From contig BAAHQB010000003.1 of NCBI GenBank assembly GCA_054601695.1, positions 2,046,001-2,110,000 on the forward strand: DNA of 64,000 nt, given 5' to 3'. The stretch is from Amorphochlora amoebiformis (taxonomy: Eukaryota; Cercozoa; Chlorarachniophyceae). The position numbers and the translations under genes are program-made. This document shows positions 1 to 57,691 of the stretch, piece after piece (the stretch's first letter is position 1; each line of letters opens with the position of its first letter). The notes beneath the pieces were generated by a model. That model saw only the letters and a program-made list of their open reading frames with translations. It was not told the origin of the DNA and did no database searches.

Positions 1-21588
<21,588 letters not shown>

Positions 21589-22270
21589 TAAATACTTTGG
21601 AAGAATTATAGATTAAATGTACTGTGCGCAAGATATCTAGAATATGTGTACGTACCAGTGACTAGCTGTAGCTAGTCTGCATATGGCTCAGAATCTAGAG
21701 AATCAAAACCCGAGTCCACTAAGTATAGTAGTAATTGTTCATACACGTTACATATATCCACTGAATCTAGATTTATATTGTCTCAGACTAAATAACAGTA
21801 CAAGTCGTATATCTAGAGTACACGTAACCGGGATACGTGACCATCTACTAGATCTAGACCATTGCATGATATCGATATCGCGCGCGCGCGATGTGCATCC
21901 CCTAGATCCCCTAGATACCATCTAGACCATCGGACCTGTTGTGTACTCTAGGTACTCTAGGTACTAGATCTACTATGTACTACTAGACTAGTGTAGTCTA
22001 GTAGATATCTAGGATATATATATACATATCTAGATATGATCACTCGTGACCGATCTAGCGATATGTGCTAGGTAGACTCTAGAGACTATTCGGGAGTACG
22101 AGAGTACAACAAATACTAGAAATAGAATCTAGAGAATGCAAGTATAAATAAAGTATAGAGAGTGCCAATAGACTAGATAGACACTATTTTAAGCAAAATT
22201 GCGCGCGCGCTGCTTCTACTAGTTCTAGTGCTTGCCGGGTCTACTCCTTACACAGATATTAACGAAAAAG
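21589..22270. other. Convergent intergenic region, CTAG-rich
   Basis: This lies between the PPR-like stop (21586-21588) and the CLASP-like stop (22271-22273) and contains no TA expansion. CTAG occurs about 30-35 times in 670 bp, often as TCTAGA, ACTAGT or CCTAGA. Two alternating GC tracts, near 21880-21890 and 22200-22210, are also present. No ORF or RNA gene is recognised. Presumably it holds both 3' ends. Confidence 0.7.
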
Positions 22271-28612
<6,342 letters not shown>

Positions 28613-28769
28613 TCTATTGGGGATCCCGGGACTCGGCCGGGAGAACCCTGGGATCCTGAAAATCCCCGGGGATCCTCATAAATCCCAGGGAATGCCAGAA
28701 AATAATAAATAGTTTCTCGGCATCATCCCGAGGCCATCAAATCGTCTAATTCGACCTGGGGTCAGCGGG
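28613..28769. promoter_or_regulatory. Divergent promoter region with GGATCC palindromes
   Basis: These 157 bp separate the start codons of two divergent genes. The sequence is GC-richer than its surroundings and has three GGATCC palindromes (near 28620, 28652 and 28671), two embedded in CCCGGG-like context. No clear TATA box is present. It must hold both promoters and both 5' UTRs unless further non-coding exons exist. Confidence 0.5.
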
Positions 28770-31678
<2,909 letters not shown>

Positions 31679-32341
31679 AAGGCCTGGAAGGCTTTACTTA
31701 ACGTCTGGAACGTCACGGTTGATGTTTAGAGCCACAGTTTGTAGAACTAGTAATAGTATGAATTCGGAGTTGCAGCCAGCCCATCTAGCTAGAGTCTAGT
31801 CTAGCTAGTCTTCAGTCTATTTAGTCCATTTGACAGTTTAATTCGCTCACATTTACTCTAGCGAACTGTCAATTGAGTTCATTAATATTGAAAAATGGTT
31901 GCAAATTATCTGGATTATCTTGATTTTTTCTAGGTCCAGCTCGCTAGATAGAGTAGGTATACCCATTCTCTAGATTCTCTTAAGTCAAGAGCCTCGGAGT
32001 CTATGGAGCGCTCCAAGTACCAGAGTACGTAGAGTCTCTATACTAAAAACAATACTACTCTTGTACTACTAGACTAGTCTAGCGAGTATACACTGTCTAG
32101 ACTGTAACCGTTGGTGCTGTTATTCGAGTAATTACTAGATTAGACAAACTTTAAGTTATGATCAATCTTCCATCACGTGCATTGCGGCCATTCCGGAGTT
32201 ATCTATCTTGAGTATATAAAAGGTACACTGGATATAGTAGATACTGTCCAGCCTGCCGCGAATACGTTAGATACGTCTACATATACACGTAGCACAGCCT
32301 CCAGATTTAGACCGTTACCGTTACTGATTTCAAGCGGCTTG
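31679..32341. other. Second convergent intergenic region, CTAG-rich
   Basis: This lies between the transporter stop (31676-31678) and the nearest minus-strand stop (32342-32344). There is no TA expansion. CTAG occurs about 17 times, mainly 31790-32120 (CTAGCTAGAG, CTAGTCTAGC). A TATATAAAA box-like sequence at about 32214-32222 on the plus strand has no identified gene downstream. Confidence 0.65.
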
Positions 32342-32445
32342 CTAGCCTGGAATGGTCCCTTCGGCATCGCCTTTATCTACTTGAGCCAACGCGTCGGTCA
32401 CATCTCTTATCGTCCTAATTCACGATAAATCAGAGCACTGGTGTA

Positions 32446-32506
<61 letters not shown>

Positions 32507-32611
32507 GTTGATTATTACCGGAAGAATAGCCCAAGAGTGTGAACGTCTGTCCATGTGCCAGCGAACCTGGTATAAATAGTGTATGTAATATGATATTTAG
32601 TTTGTGTATAC

Positions 32612-32645
<34 letters not shown>

Positions 32646-32749
32646 GTATACACTTATATATATGTAGTTATGTATATATGTATATATTATAATTATATAT
32701 ATATATATATATATTATAATAATATATATTTGGTCTAATATGTACACAC

Positions 32750-32792
<43 letters not shown>

Positions 32793-32796
32793 AATA

Positions 32797-32841
<45 letters not shown>

Positions 32842-32962
32842 TATATCTACTTACAACATATGTATCTATATATATATATATCTACAATATATATATATAT
32901 ATATTGATATACATACATATATATACACATATACATACATATATATACACATATACACATAA

Positions 32963-32995
<33 letters not shown>

Positions 32996-33040
32996 TACAT
33001 ATGCATATATGTAAATATATATTTATAAATAAGTAAAGAC

Positions 33041-33087
<47 letters not shown>

Positions 33088-33178
33088 TATACATATATGT
33101 GAATAAATACTATATATATAATATATTATATATATATATATATATTTATACATATATATGTACATATTCATAAAAACT

Positions 33179-33222
<44 letters not shown>

Positions 33223-33526
33223 CACATAGCAATAAAACATAACTTCCTTTGTTATTGAAATTATGAAATTTTTTTGATGTGCAGTTGAAATCACGTAATT
33301 ATATTATGTCTCGTACATCATGGCCCTCCTCGGCACCTGCGCCATCACCCGCCCCTTTCCCCTGTACTCCAACCGTACGAAGTATTGCCTAGGACCTAAT
33401 CACAGGTTTCGTATACATCTGCAGATGTACAATGAATATATTATAGTACACATATTTACATATGGGTAATATGAAAACGCAGTATATGCTCAAGTGTATT
33501 TATACGTATGTTGTAATTGCACACAC

Positions 33527-33578
<52 letters not shown>

Positions 33579-33866
33579 GTACATACCGGTTCGCACAGAT
33601 TACATATACGAAACATTCGTACTCATACACACACGCAAAACCCAGAAAGGTAATGAAAGCATTATTCCCCCATGTGTTTCGCACTCATACACATACGTAA
33701 TACAAAGAAAGGTAATAAGTGCATTATACCCCCATATATGACTCTAGCTGGATGCCATTCGTTTCCACGTCGGAGAAGAACCCTTTCTCCAGGGTAGAGC
33801 GGAAATTTCATATCGTCGCTTAGGTGTTTGTCTTCTGGAGATTCCGGGAAGGCCTCGGATTCGATT
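32342..33866 (-). CDS. Small unidentified protein; possible SH3/Tudor-like barrel
   Basis: Minus-strand exons: 33743-33866 encodes [20 protein letters not shown], then [14 protein letters not shown], which resembles the first strands of a Tudor or chromo-barrel fold. Further exons lie at about 33333-33383, 32518-32567 and 32342-32415. The final three have more than one open frame. The best-looking C-terminus is [16 protein letters not shown] then [19 protein letters not shown] and a TAG at 32342-32344. A fully phase-coherent alternative ends earlier, just below 32415, with a TAA. The start is not found. The gene is real by splice structure, but its protein sequence is uncertain and I do not assign a function. 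Confidence 0.42.
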
Positions 33867-34186
33867 CTGGAAATATGTGTGTGTATGTATATATATTTAT
33901 ATAGATGTATATATATATATATTTATAGATGTATGCGTACATATATTATATAAATACACAAATATAGGTATATATATGTATATACACATACATTTATATA
34001 TATATTTGTATTTATTAATGAACTATTTCATTACATTACATCATATAATTTTATATTATATTACATACCTATATATATATACACACATACACACATATAT
34101 ATATATATTCTATATTACATCGATACATAATTATATCGCCCCCTGAAAAAAAAAAACACATTCAAATACAAGACAGGATATATAAC

Positions 34187-34224
<38 letters not shown>

Positions 34225-34323
34225 AAAAAAAAAAAAAAAAAAAAAAAAAAACACAAAGACAGAAACAGACTAGGCTATACAGAGATGAAAACAAGACAAA
34301 GATGTAAATATGAAAGGAAGAGA
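33867..34323. other. Intergenic stretch with long A-tracts
   Basis: TA and TATG repeats to about 34135, then roughly 100 bp of nearly pure A (34146-34252; T on the minus strand). It lies downstream of the stop codon of the next minus-strand gene and upstream of the small gene. No exon seen. Confidence 0.55.
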
Positions 34324-47078
<12,755 letters not shown>

Positions 47079-47084
47079 CTTTCA

Positions 47085-47146
<62 letters not shown>

Positions 47147-47608
47147 AACAATTCATTCAATCATACGAACAACTCATATATATATATATATATATATACA
47201 AACAATTCATTCAATCATACAAACAACTCGTTCAATCATACGAATAACTTGTTCAATCATATAAACAACTTGTTCAATCATACAAACAACTCGTTCAAGC
47301 ATACAAACAACTTGTTCAATCATACAAACAACTCGTTCAAGCATACAAACAACTTGTTCAAGCATACAAACAACTTGTTCAATCATACAAACAACTCGTT
47401 CAATCATACAAACAACCCTTACTACATTGCGAGATCAAACGTACCATTAGGGAACGGAGACATATTACATATTTATATATATATAGACATATACATATAT
47501 ATATTGATATACACACATACATATACACACATACACATATACACATAAGTGTGTGTGTGTGTACATATGTAAATAGAGGGAGAGGAGAGATAGAGAGAGG
47601 GAAAGAGA

Positions 47609-47646
<38 letters not shown>

Positions 47647-47871
47647 AAGCATAAGTTCATCTCCGTTCAAGAAGAAATTTGTTAGATATCTGCCAATGGT
47701 TGTTCCTCATTTCACGTCTATCTCTCTTTATCTTCTCTGTCTCTCTGCCTCTCTTTCTCTCTCGTTGTCACTCTATATCATCTTCCTGTTCTCTTGCTCG
47801 ATATCCTTCCTTTCCTTGTCCCTTTTCTCTCTCTTTCGATCAACTCTGTGCCTCTCTCGCTATCCCTCTCT

Positions 47872-47918
<47 letters not shown>

Positions 47919-48048
47919 TCTCTCTCTCTCTCTCGTTGTCACTCTATATCATCTTCCTGTTCTCTTGCTCGATCTCCTTTCTTTCCTTGTCCCTTTTCTC
48001 TCTCTTTCGATCAATTCTGTGCCTCTCTCGCTATCTCTCTCTCACTGG

Positions 48049-48085
<37 letters not shown>

Positions 48086-48170
48086 ATATGAATGTATATA
48101 CATAGACACATGGAATACATATATATATATATATATATATAATTACATATATATATATATACATATGATC

Positions 48171-48212
<42 letters not shown>

Positions 48213-48289
48213 TTGTCTCTACATATTTTCATATATCACACATCACACTCTCTCACAGCTGTTCCGTACACACCCCCCTCTTCCATCTC
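47079..48289. other. Between two minus-strand genes: TA array, 21-bp repeat, GA tract, duplicated CT segment
   Basis: After a TA array there is a 21-bp repeat (about 47146-47420; unit AATCATACAAACAACTCGTT plus C, about 12 copies). A TA/CA stretch follows, then a GAGA tract (47575-47645). Next comes a CT-rich segment of about 130 bp present twice (47750-47880 and 47925-48055), separated by TA, then TA arrays to about 48210. No convincing exon; the first exon of the EF-hand gene could be here. Confidence 0.6.
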
Positions 48290-48551
48290 TCATTCCTTAT
48301 TATCTCTCTGTATGCTTCCGAACTCCTCCCCCTTACTCGCGCTAGATTGTGGCTCGTTGTCCCTGTGAGCCCGCGGGGGTGACACGTGCCCAGATCCGTA
48401 TGGGCCGCCCAGTCCATATGCACCGCCATATCCATAACCGCCTTTATGTTATTTGGATACGTAGTATTTTTTTGGGAGATTTTCAGGGTTTAATTTTTTT
48501 TTGGGGATTTTTATTTGTGGTGAGAAGTTGGGATTTGATTGTGTGTAGGAG

Positions 48552-48600
<49 letters not shown>

Positions 48601-48755
48601 TTTATATTTCGTATATATTTTTATATACATATATGTGTGTGCAAATAAACACACACACATATATATATATATATATACATGTATACATATTTATATACAT
48701 ATATACATATATATATATATATACATGTATACTCTACATATGCATATATATATAT

Positions 48756-48804
<49 letters not shown>

Positions 48805-49246
48805 CATACAAACCAATACTATTTCATCTCCCCTCTTCTCTTACCTCCGAGTGTTTGCCCATACCCCATGCCCGCATGCTGACTATACTCATAGCTTCGG
48901 GTCCCCACGTCCATTCCGGGGAGATTCCCAGGAGACACATCCCCGTTAATGCCGGGATTCACTTGATTAAGGTTGAGAGTGTTGGGGTTAGGATTGTTCT
49001 GTTCGGTGTCTGAGACATCTGATGGCGCGAAGGGGGCTCGTCGCCATTCCTGTGGTATTGATGGGGGTTGTATTCATGTTTATGTATATGTGTAGATTTG
49101 TATGTGTAATAATGAATGTGGATCAAGGTGTATGAATATCTCTATATCTCCATATATATATATACATATGTATATATATATGTATATATATATATATATA
49201 GATTTAATATATGTAAGATGTATTATATATATATATATACATATGC

Positions 49247-49286
<40 letters not shown>

Positions 49287-49299
49287 TACATATTACATG

Positions 49300-49348
<49 letters not shown>

Positions 49349-49391
49349 CCACAGACACACACACACAATATGTATATGTATATACATATAT

Positions 49392-49466
<75 letters not shown>

Positions 49467-49564
49467 TATCACCCGCATAGAACTTGACATATATATATAT
49501 ATATGTATATATATATATTACATATACCACACATAATACCATATAAACACACATACATATATAT

Positions 49565-49620
<56 letters not shown>

Positions 49621-49705
49621 ATATACCTTATCATCCCCATAGAACTTGACAAACTCGCGCAAGGTATACGGCTTTTGATCATGCATATCGATTCTTTTCT
49701 GAAAT

Positions 49706-49747
<42 letters not shown>

Positions 49748-49754
49748 GTGTATG

Positions 49755-49793
<39 letters not shown>

Positions 49794-49844
49794 TACATAT
49801 AAATGTTCAAATATATACTATATATGTGTATATATGTATGCATA

Positions 49845-49918
<74 letters not shown>

Positions 49919-49954
49919 TGTATAATCCATGTTGTACGTATAGTTTTGTACACG

Positions 49955-49985
<31 letters not shown>

Positions 49986-50271
49986 GTATATGTATATATT
50001 ATATTTAGGTTATATTTAAATATATATATATATATATATATATAATTTACCTATATATATATATATATATATATAATGTTTATACACATATATGAATACA
50101 CATTGATATCTATATATATTGTAGAATCTAATATCGGAGTGTATACATGTCCATCAGAAGGCATTCGGACTGCGCGACGCCATTCGCGAAGGGATCCGTA
50201 CTCAGACAGAAACTCAGCGCTGATGTGAATATATGTGATTTTGACAATGTATCGCATTTATATAACTTCTA

Positions 50272-50357
<86 letters not shown>

Positions 50358-50647
50358 TAGTCTACCGGTTATATCACATAAATTTCTAGAGATATCGGTA
50401 TTCTACCGATTTTATAGCATAGATAGAGTTCTGAACATATATGTAGTCTACCGACTATATGGCATATCGTTTTGGAGGTATATATGAAGTCTAAATGTCA
50501 TAGAGGTCTGCAGGTATGTAAGGATCCGTTATATGGCATATAGTTCTGTAGGTATATATGTTGTCTACCGGTTATATGGCATGGAGTCTTGGGGATCCAG
50601 TCGAAGTTGAAATTCTTCAGATGTACTACCACCCTATATATATATAC

Positions 50648-50694
<47 letters not shown>

Positions 50695-50762
50695 ATGTGC
50701 ACATTTGCCCCATTAATTTCCCATATTTGATAATTATGTATGTACATATACTCATACTCTTT

Positions 50763-50824
<62 letters not shown>

Positions 50825-50869
50825 CATGCATATATATATATATATATATAGGTGTGTAGATATATATAC

Positions 50870-50903
<34 letters not shown>

Positions 50904-50935
50904 TCATATGTATGTATTTTTATATATATACATAC

Positions 50936-50975
<40 letters not shown>

Positions 50976-51224
50976 ATATATATATATATAATATATAATA
51001 TGCATATGAAATATATCTGCATTAGTAACGTGCACATGTGCCGCAGTAATTCTGTGCATTTGATAAAGCGCAAACATACACATGCATACATATATAAATG
51101 TGTATAGAACTATATATATATCTATATCTGTATATATATATATATATATATATTTAGATAGATATATGTATAAATATATATATATATATATATTATCTAT
51201 ATATATACATATATATATATATTG

Positions 51225-51264
<40 letters not shown>

Positions 51265-52016
51265 ATATGTATTAAGGGTTTTGGGTTTGGACCCTATTTA
51301 TCGTGTGATTCCCGCCATTGTCCTAATATAAAACCATATAAGTACCGAATACATATAGGTTGCATATATACATGTATAAAAAACATACATGTTGTATACA
51401 TTTTGTATATATAATTACATATATGAAGGTTTGATGTACTACATACATAATGAGTTTTATATATTTAACATATGCTTTTAAGTATAGAATATATAATATA
51501 TATATATATATATATGCTTAACTATACATAAACAGAATACACACAATCACATATATATAAATGTATATATATATATATATGTTTATAATATAAATTAATT
51601 AACATATATATAATATATATATATATATACGTATTTAATATAAAATATATTATATATATATATATAAATATATATAAAATACATATAAAGTATTAGGAAC
51701 CTGGTCGTTGGCATCGATATCCGTCTCCTCCGAAGCCAAACCCTTTGCGTCACTGTTTTTCGAACACTTTTCTTTGGATTTTCGCTTGTTTGCAGCACCA
51801 GCGGTAGACTGTATCCAAGGTTTCAATGGTTTTACACAGATTTATGTGTGCAATATATATATATATATATATTATATATATTATATATATTATATGTATA
51901 TATGCATATAATCATGTGTACTACGCATACATACGAATAGGTGCAGGTGGACATAATGTAACATGTATATATATATAATATATATATATATACATATATA
52001 TATATATGTATATATA

Positions 52017-52081
<65 letters not shown>

Positions 52082-52092
52082 CATATACATAT

Positions 52093-52123
<31 letters not shown>

Positions 52124-52775
52124 GAAAAATATATATATATATAATTTGTACGTATGTGAATGTTCGTACACAAGTTCGATATGATCGTCATGATATGTAA
52201 AGGGTAGTAAGGTTAAGTTAAGAGTAGCTTAATGTTTTGTTAGGAGTTGGTTAAGATTAGCTTAAAAGTATGCTAAGGTTATGTTAGGAGTTGGTTAATA
52301 TTAGGTTAAAAGTAGGCTAAGGTTAGGATAACAGTATGGTAAGATTAGTTTAATATTAGGTTAAGATTAGGTTAAGGGTAGGTTAAGATTAGATTAAGAT
52401 TTTGATAACATTAGATTAAGAGTAGGCTAAGGTTAGGATAATATGTTAAGGTTAGGATAAGTATAGCTTATGCTTAGGTTAAGATTTAGTTAAGATTAAG
52501 TTAAGAGTTGGTTAAGATTAGGATAAGATAGGTTAAGATTAGGTAAAATTAGTTTAAGATCCGGTGAAGGTTACCCCGTTCGCTATCATTTTGAGTGCAA
52601 ATTCACCCAAAGGCTTCGTATCCGAAAGCTAGGGTAAGTTAGGGTTAGGGTTAGGGTTAGGGTTAGGGTTAGGGTTAGGGTTAGGGTTAGGGTTAGGGTT
52701 AGAATCGGATTATGTGGGGGGCTGGATTAGATATAGGGTAGACATATTTCGGATGTATATTACTACTTATATATG

Positions 52776-52811
<36 letters not shown>

Positions 52812-52888
52812 TAACATATCTAATATTTCGGATGTATACTGCTACATATATATATATATATATATGATATATATATATGTATATATAC

Positions 52889-52924
<36 letters not shown>

Positions 52925-52965
52925 TATTTAACACATCTAGAATATAATGTTATATACGTAAATGC

Positions 52966-52996
<31 letters not shown>

Positions 52997-53179
52997 ATAC
53001 ACGTACATACACATATACACATATATAAAATGTATGTATATATATATATATATATATTGTATATATATATATACATGAATATATTATATATATATATATA
53101 TATATACATATATATATTGTATATATACACATACATGTATGTGTGCATGAATATTTATATGTACATATAATATTTACGT

Positions 53180-53226
<47 letters not shown>

Positions 53227-53613
53227 CATATGTATTACATATACAGACATTACATATACACATATGTATATATTATATATCTATGTCTTATATTCATCAC
53301 ATCAATTAAAAAAGAGAGATACAGCCACAATCTTAATTTCGAGTTCCTAATCCTACTATTGCTACAATATAAACCTTATGAGTCGTCGGCATAATCACGT
53401 TCGCTAGGGCATCAGAGTAGCGATCCTAAGAAGGTTACGTGGCTTAGAACGGGTTGTGTGACACCAGGGCGTGTCACGTTGTGACGTGGCTGGGAACGGG
53501 TTGTGTGACACCAGGGCGTGTCACGTTGACTTGTGTTTTAATAGTTTCTTTTATTTGGTTAATTTGGAAGTATGTATGATATATAAAAATCTTGTATATG
53601 GATATATAAATAT

Positions 53614-53661
<48 letters not shown>

Positions 53662-53728
53662 ATATGTATATATATACATATATGTATGTTGACCATGTGG
53701 TTGTAGAATTTCTTGGTCTCATATATAC

Positions 53729-53822
<94 letters not shown>

Positions 53823-53880
53823 ATATTGACCATGTTGTTGTAGAATTTCTTGGTCTCATGTGTGTGTATGTGTGTATATA

Positions 53881-53931
<51 letters not shown>

Positions 53932-54165
53932 ATATTGACCATGTGGTTGTAGAATTTCTTGGTCTCATATATAAATATATATATATATATATATAAAATA
54001 TATATATATATTTACATGTATATATATATATATATATATGTATATTGACCATGTGGTTGTAGAATTTCTTGGTCTTATATATCAACATATATATACATAT
54101 ATATGTATATATATATATGTGTATATTGACCATGTGGTTGTAGAATTTCTTGGTCTCATATATAA

Positions 54166-54199
<34 letters not shown>

Positions 54200-54456
54200 T
54201 GACCATGTGGTTGTAGAATTTCTTGGTCTCATATATAAATACATACACATATACATATACATATACATACATACACATATGTATATTGACCATGTGGTTG
54301 TAGATTTCTTGGTCTCATATATATATATATATATGTATGTATATATATGTGTGTATATGTTGACCATGTGGTTGTAGAATTTATTGGTCTCATATATATG
54401 TATATATATATATATATGTGTATATTGACCATGTGGTTGTAGAATTTCTTGGTCTC

Positions 54457-54519
<63 letters not shown>

Positions 54520-54604
54520 TATGTATATATATATATATATGTGTATATTGACCATGTGGTTGTAGAATTTCTTGGTCTCATATGGTTGTAGAATTTCTTG
54601 GTCT

Positions 54605-54655
<51 letters not shown>

Positions 54656-54746
54656 ATATCTATATGTGTGTATATATATAACCATGTGGTTGTAGAATTT
54701 CTTGGTCTCATATATAAATATATACATATATATATATATATGTATG

Positions 54747-54778
<32 letters not shown>

Positions 54779-54894
54779 ACCATGTTGTTGTAGAATTTCT
54801 TGGTCTCATATATACATATATATATATATATATGTATGTATATATATATATATATATATATGTATATTAACCATGTGGTTGTAGAATTTCTTGG

Positions 54895-54982
<88 letters not shown>

Positions 54983-55017
54983 ATATTGACCATGTGGTTG
55001 TAGAATTTCTTGGTCTC

Positions 55018-55059
<42 letters not shown>

Positions 55060-55136
55060 ATTGACCATGTGGTTGTAGAATTTCTTGGTCTCCTGAACAG
55101 CCTGCCACATTCTCCACTCTTCATTTTCCTTTGTGG

Positions 55137-55182
<46 letters not shown>

Positions 55183-55252
55183 TTATGTATGTGTTTATGT
55201 ATATGTGTGTGTATGTGTTTGTGTGTATGCATATATATATGTGTGTATATAT

Positions 55253-55298
<46 letters not shown>

Positions 55299-55929
55299 TA
55301 TGTGACATATCTATAGCAAAATGAACAAGCATGTATAGCTTTATACGTGTACACATGTGCATACGTAAACAATATATACATACACATATATATGTATGTA
55401 TATATATATACATATATGAATGTGTATATATATGTATAGATACATACGTATGTGTATCCTTACACACACATTATACACACACACACACACACACATATAC
55501 ATATATATATACATATACACATATATATATATACATATATGTATATATACCAAACGCTCACGCATGTATGCATATCCACATATGTTAATAATTCAGGTAT
55601 TCACACCTTCCAAAAAAATATACACATAAATGTCCGGAATTATCGGCACGTATTTCTATCAATATACATCCATATTTTAGGAATATACATCCATATTAAA
55701 TCCATCATACAGAACTCCTAAACTAATCTTTAACGCAGTCTAACCCTAACACAACCATAGCCTGACTTTAACCCTAACCCTAACCCTAACCCTAACCCTG
55801 ACTAACCCTAACCCTAACCCTAACCCTAACCCTAACACCTGAGAGTCGTCATCTCCATCTGAAGTAAGGGCTTCCACGGCCTTCGAACCACCCCCACCAT
55901 CACTTGTAACGTCTGCGTCTTGTTCGCTA

Positions 55930-55993
<64 letters not shown>

Positions 55994-56686
55994 TACATGT
56001 GCACAATAGATGTATATATATATATATATATATATATAATATCATACATTTGCACGTAACAAAGGGAAAGCGATTAACAAGTAATAGAAAGGTAAAAACA
56101 TGTTGTTTCATTGAGATATACACCACATTTCCATATATAATAATACAAATAGAAAGGTCAAAACACGTTTTCATTTGAGATATACACAACATTTCCATAT
56201 ATAACAATACAATAGAAAGATCAGAACATGCTTTCATTGAGATATACACTACATTTCCATATATAATAATACAATAGAAAGGTCAAAGCATGCTTTCATT
56301 GAGATATACACCACATTTCCCATATATAATAATACAAATAGAAAGGTCAAAACACGTTTTCATTTGAGATATACACCACATTTCCATATACAACAATACA
56401 ATAGAAAGATCAAAGCATGCTTTTATTGAGATATACACCACATTTCCATATATAATAATACAAATAGAAAGGTCAAAACACGTTTTCATTTGAGATATAC
56501 ACCACATTTCCATATACACCACGACCAGAACAGTAAGAAGAAACAGCTGAGGAATGACGAAAATTAGATGTTAGGATGGTATATACCCTGCTACTAGGAG
56601 AGCATTTAAATACCCGTCTACTAGCCCCTGAGACTGTCTGCATGCACGCCTGTTGGGATGATGTTTGAGGGTTTTATATATATATA

Positions 56687-56738
<52 letters not shown>

Positions 56739-56896
56739 AATGTATTATATGTATATATATATATACATACATAGATATGTTTATACACGGTATCCACATA
56801 CATATATATATATATATATGAGTGTGTGTATTATGGGTATGTATAGAGATGCAGATATTTACATTCATACTATGTCATTTAATGTAATATATATAC

Positions 56897-56927
<31 letters not shown>

Positions 56928-57294
56928 CATACATATATGTGTATATACATACATACATATATATTACATACATTGGTATATATTCATACACATTTTCACA
57001 TCCTACATACCACGGTGGACACAGATTATTCCTCTCCACCAGAACCACAATCCGCTGCTTCGCTTGACGACCGGCTGAAAAGGGGCTAAATAAGGCTACA
57101 CGGGGGCATGTCACGCATGCTACATGTCGCTCTATCGGGACATAGAGAGTCAGGATAATAGAGAGCGGTTGGGATGACGTGGTTTTGTCTTTGCGACTTT
57201 TTAATTTGTATTTTTCTTCTTACTTATTTGTACGCGAACTAGGCCGTCGGGTGCGATTCCTAGGTATATATGGTTATATATATGTATATATATA

Positions 57295-57345
<51 letters not shown>

Positions 57346-57382
57346 GTATTATATCCGTCATGTGCGATTCATAGGTTTATAT

Positions 57383-57442
<60 letters not shown>

Positions 57443-57584
57443 ATATAATATATATATATATACATGTACATGTATATATATATATATATACATATATATA
57501 CATACATATACATATATATATAAACATATGCATCAAATCTAATATAAATGTATAGTGGATTTTATATGTACCTGTATAGTCCAT

Positions 57585-57638
<54 letters not shown>

Positions 57639-57643
57639 ATATA

Positions 57644-57691
<48 letters not shown>

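Noticed and set aside
32177-32428. Plus-strand 83-codon frame beginning near a TATATAAAA box
   Set aside because: It overlaps the spliced terminal exon of a minus-strand gene and the CTAG-rich region. No further plus-strand exon follows.
34146-34252. Poly(A) tract as evidence for a retrogene or processed insertion
   Set aside because: No target-site duplication or intronless coding sequence is attached, and it lies 3' of a normal multi-exon gene on the opposite strand.
53680-55065. CRISPR-like regular repeats with spacers (also 43380-44506)
   Set aside because: The spacers are TA arrays or absent, the repeats are copies of an adjacent exon end, and the context is eukaryotic with no cas genes.
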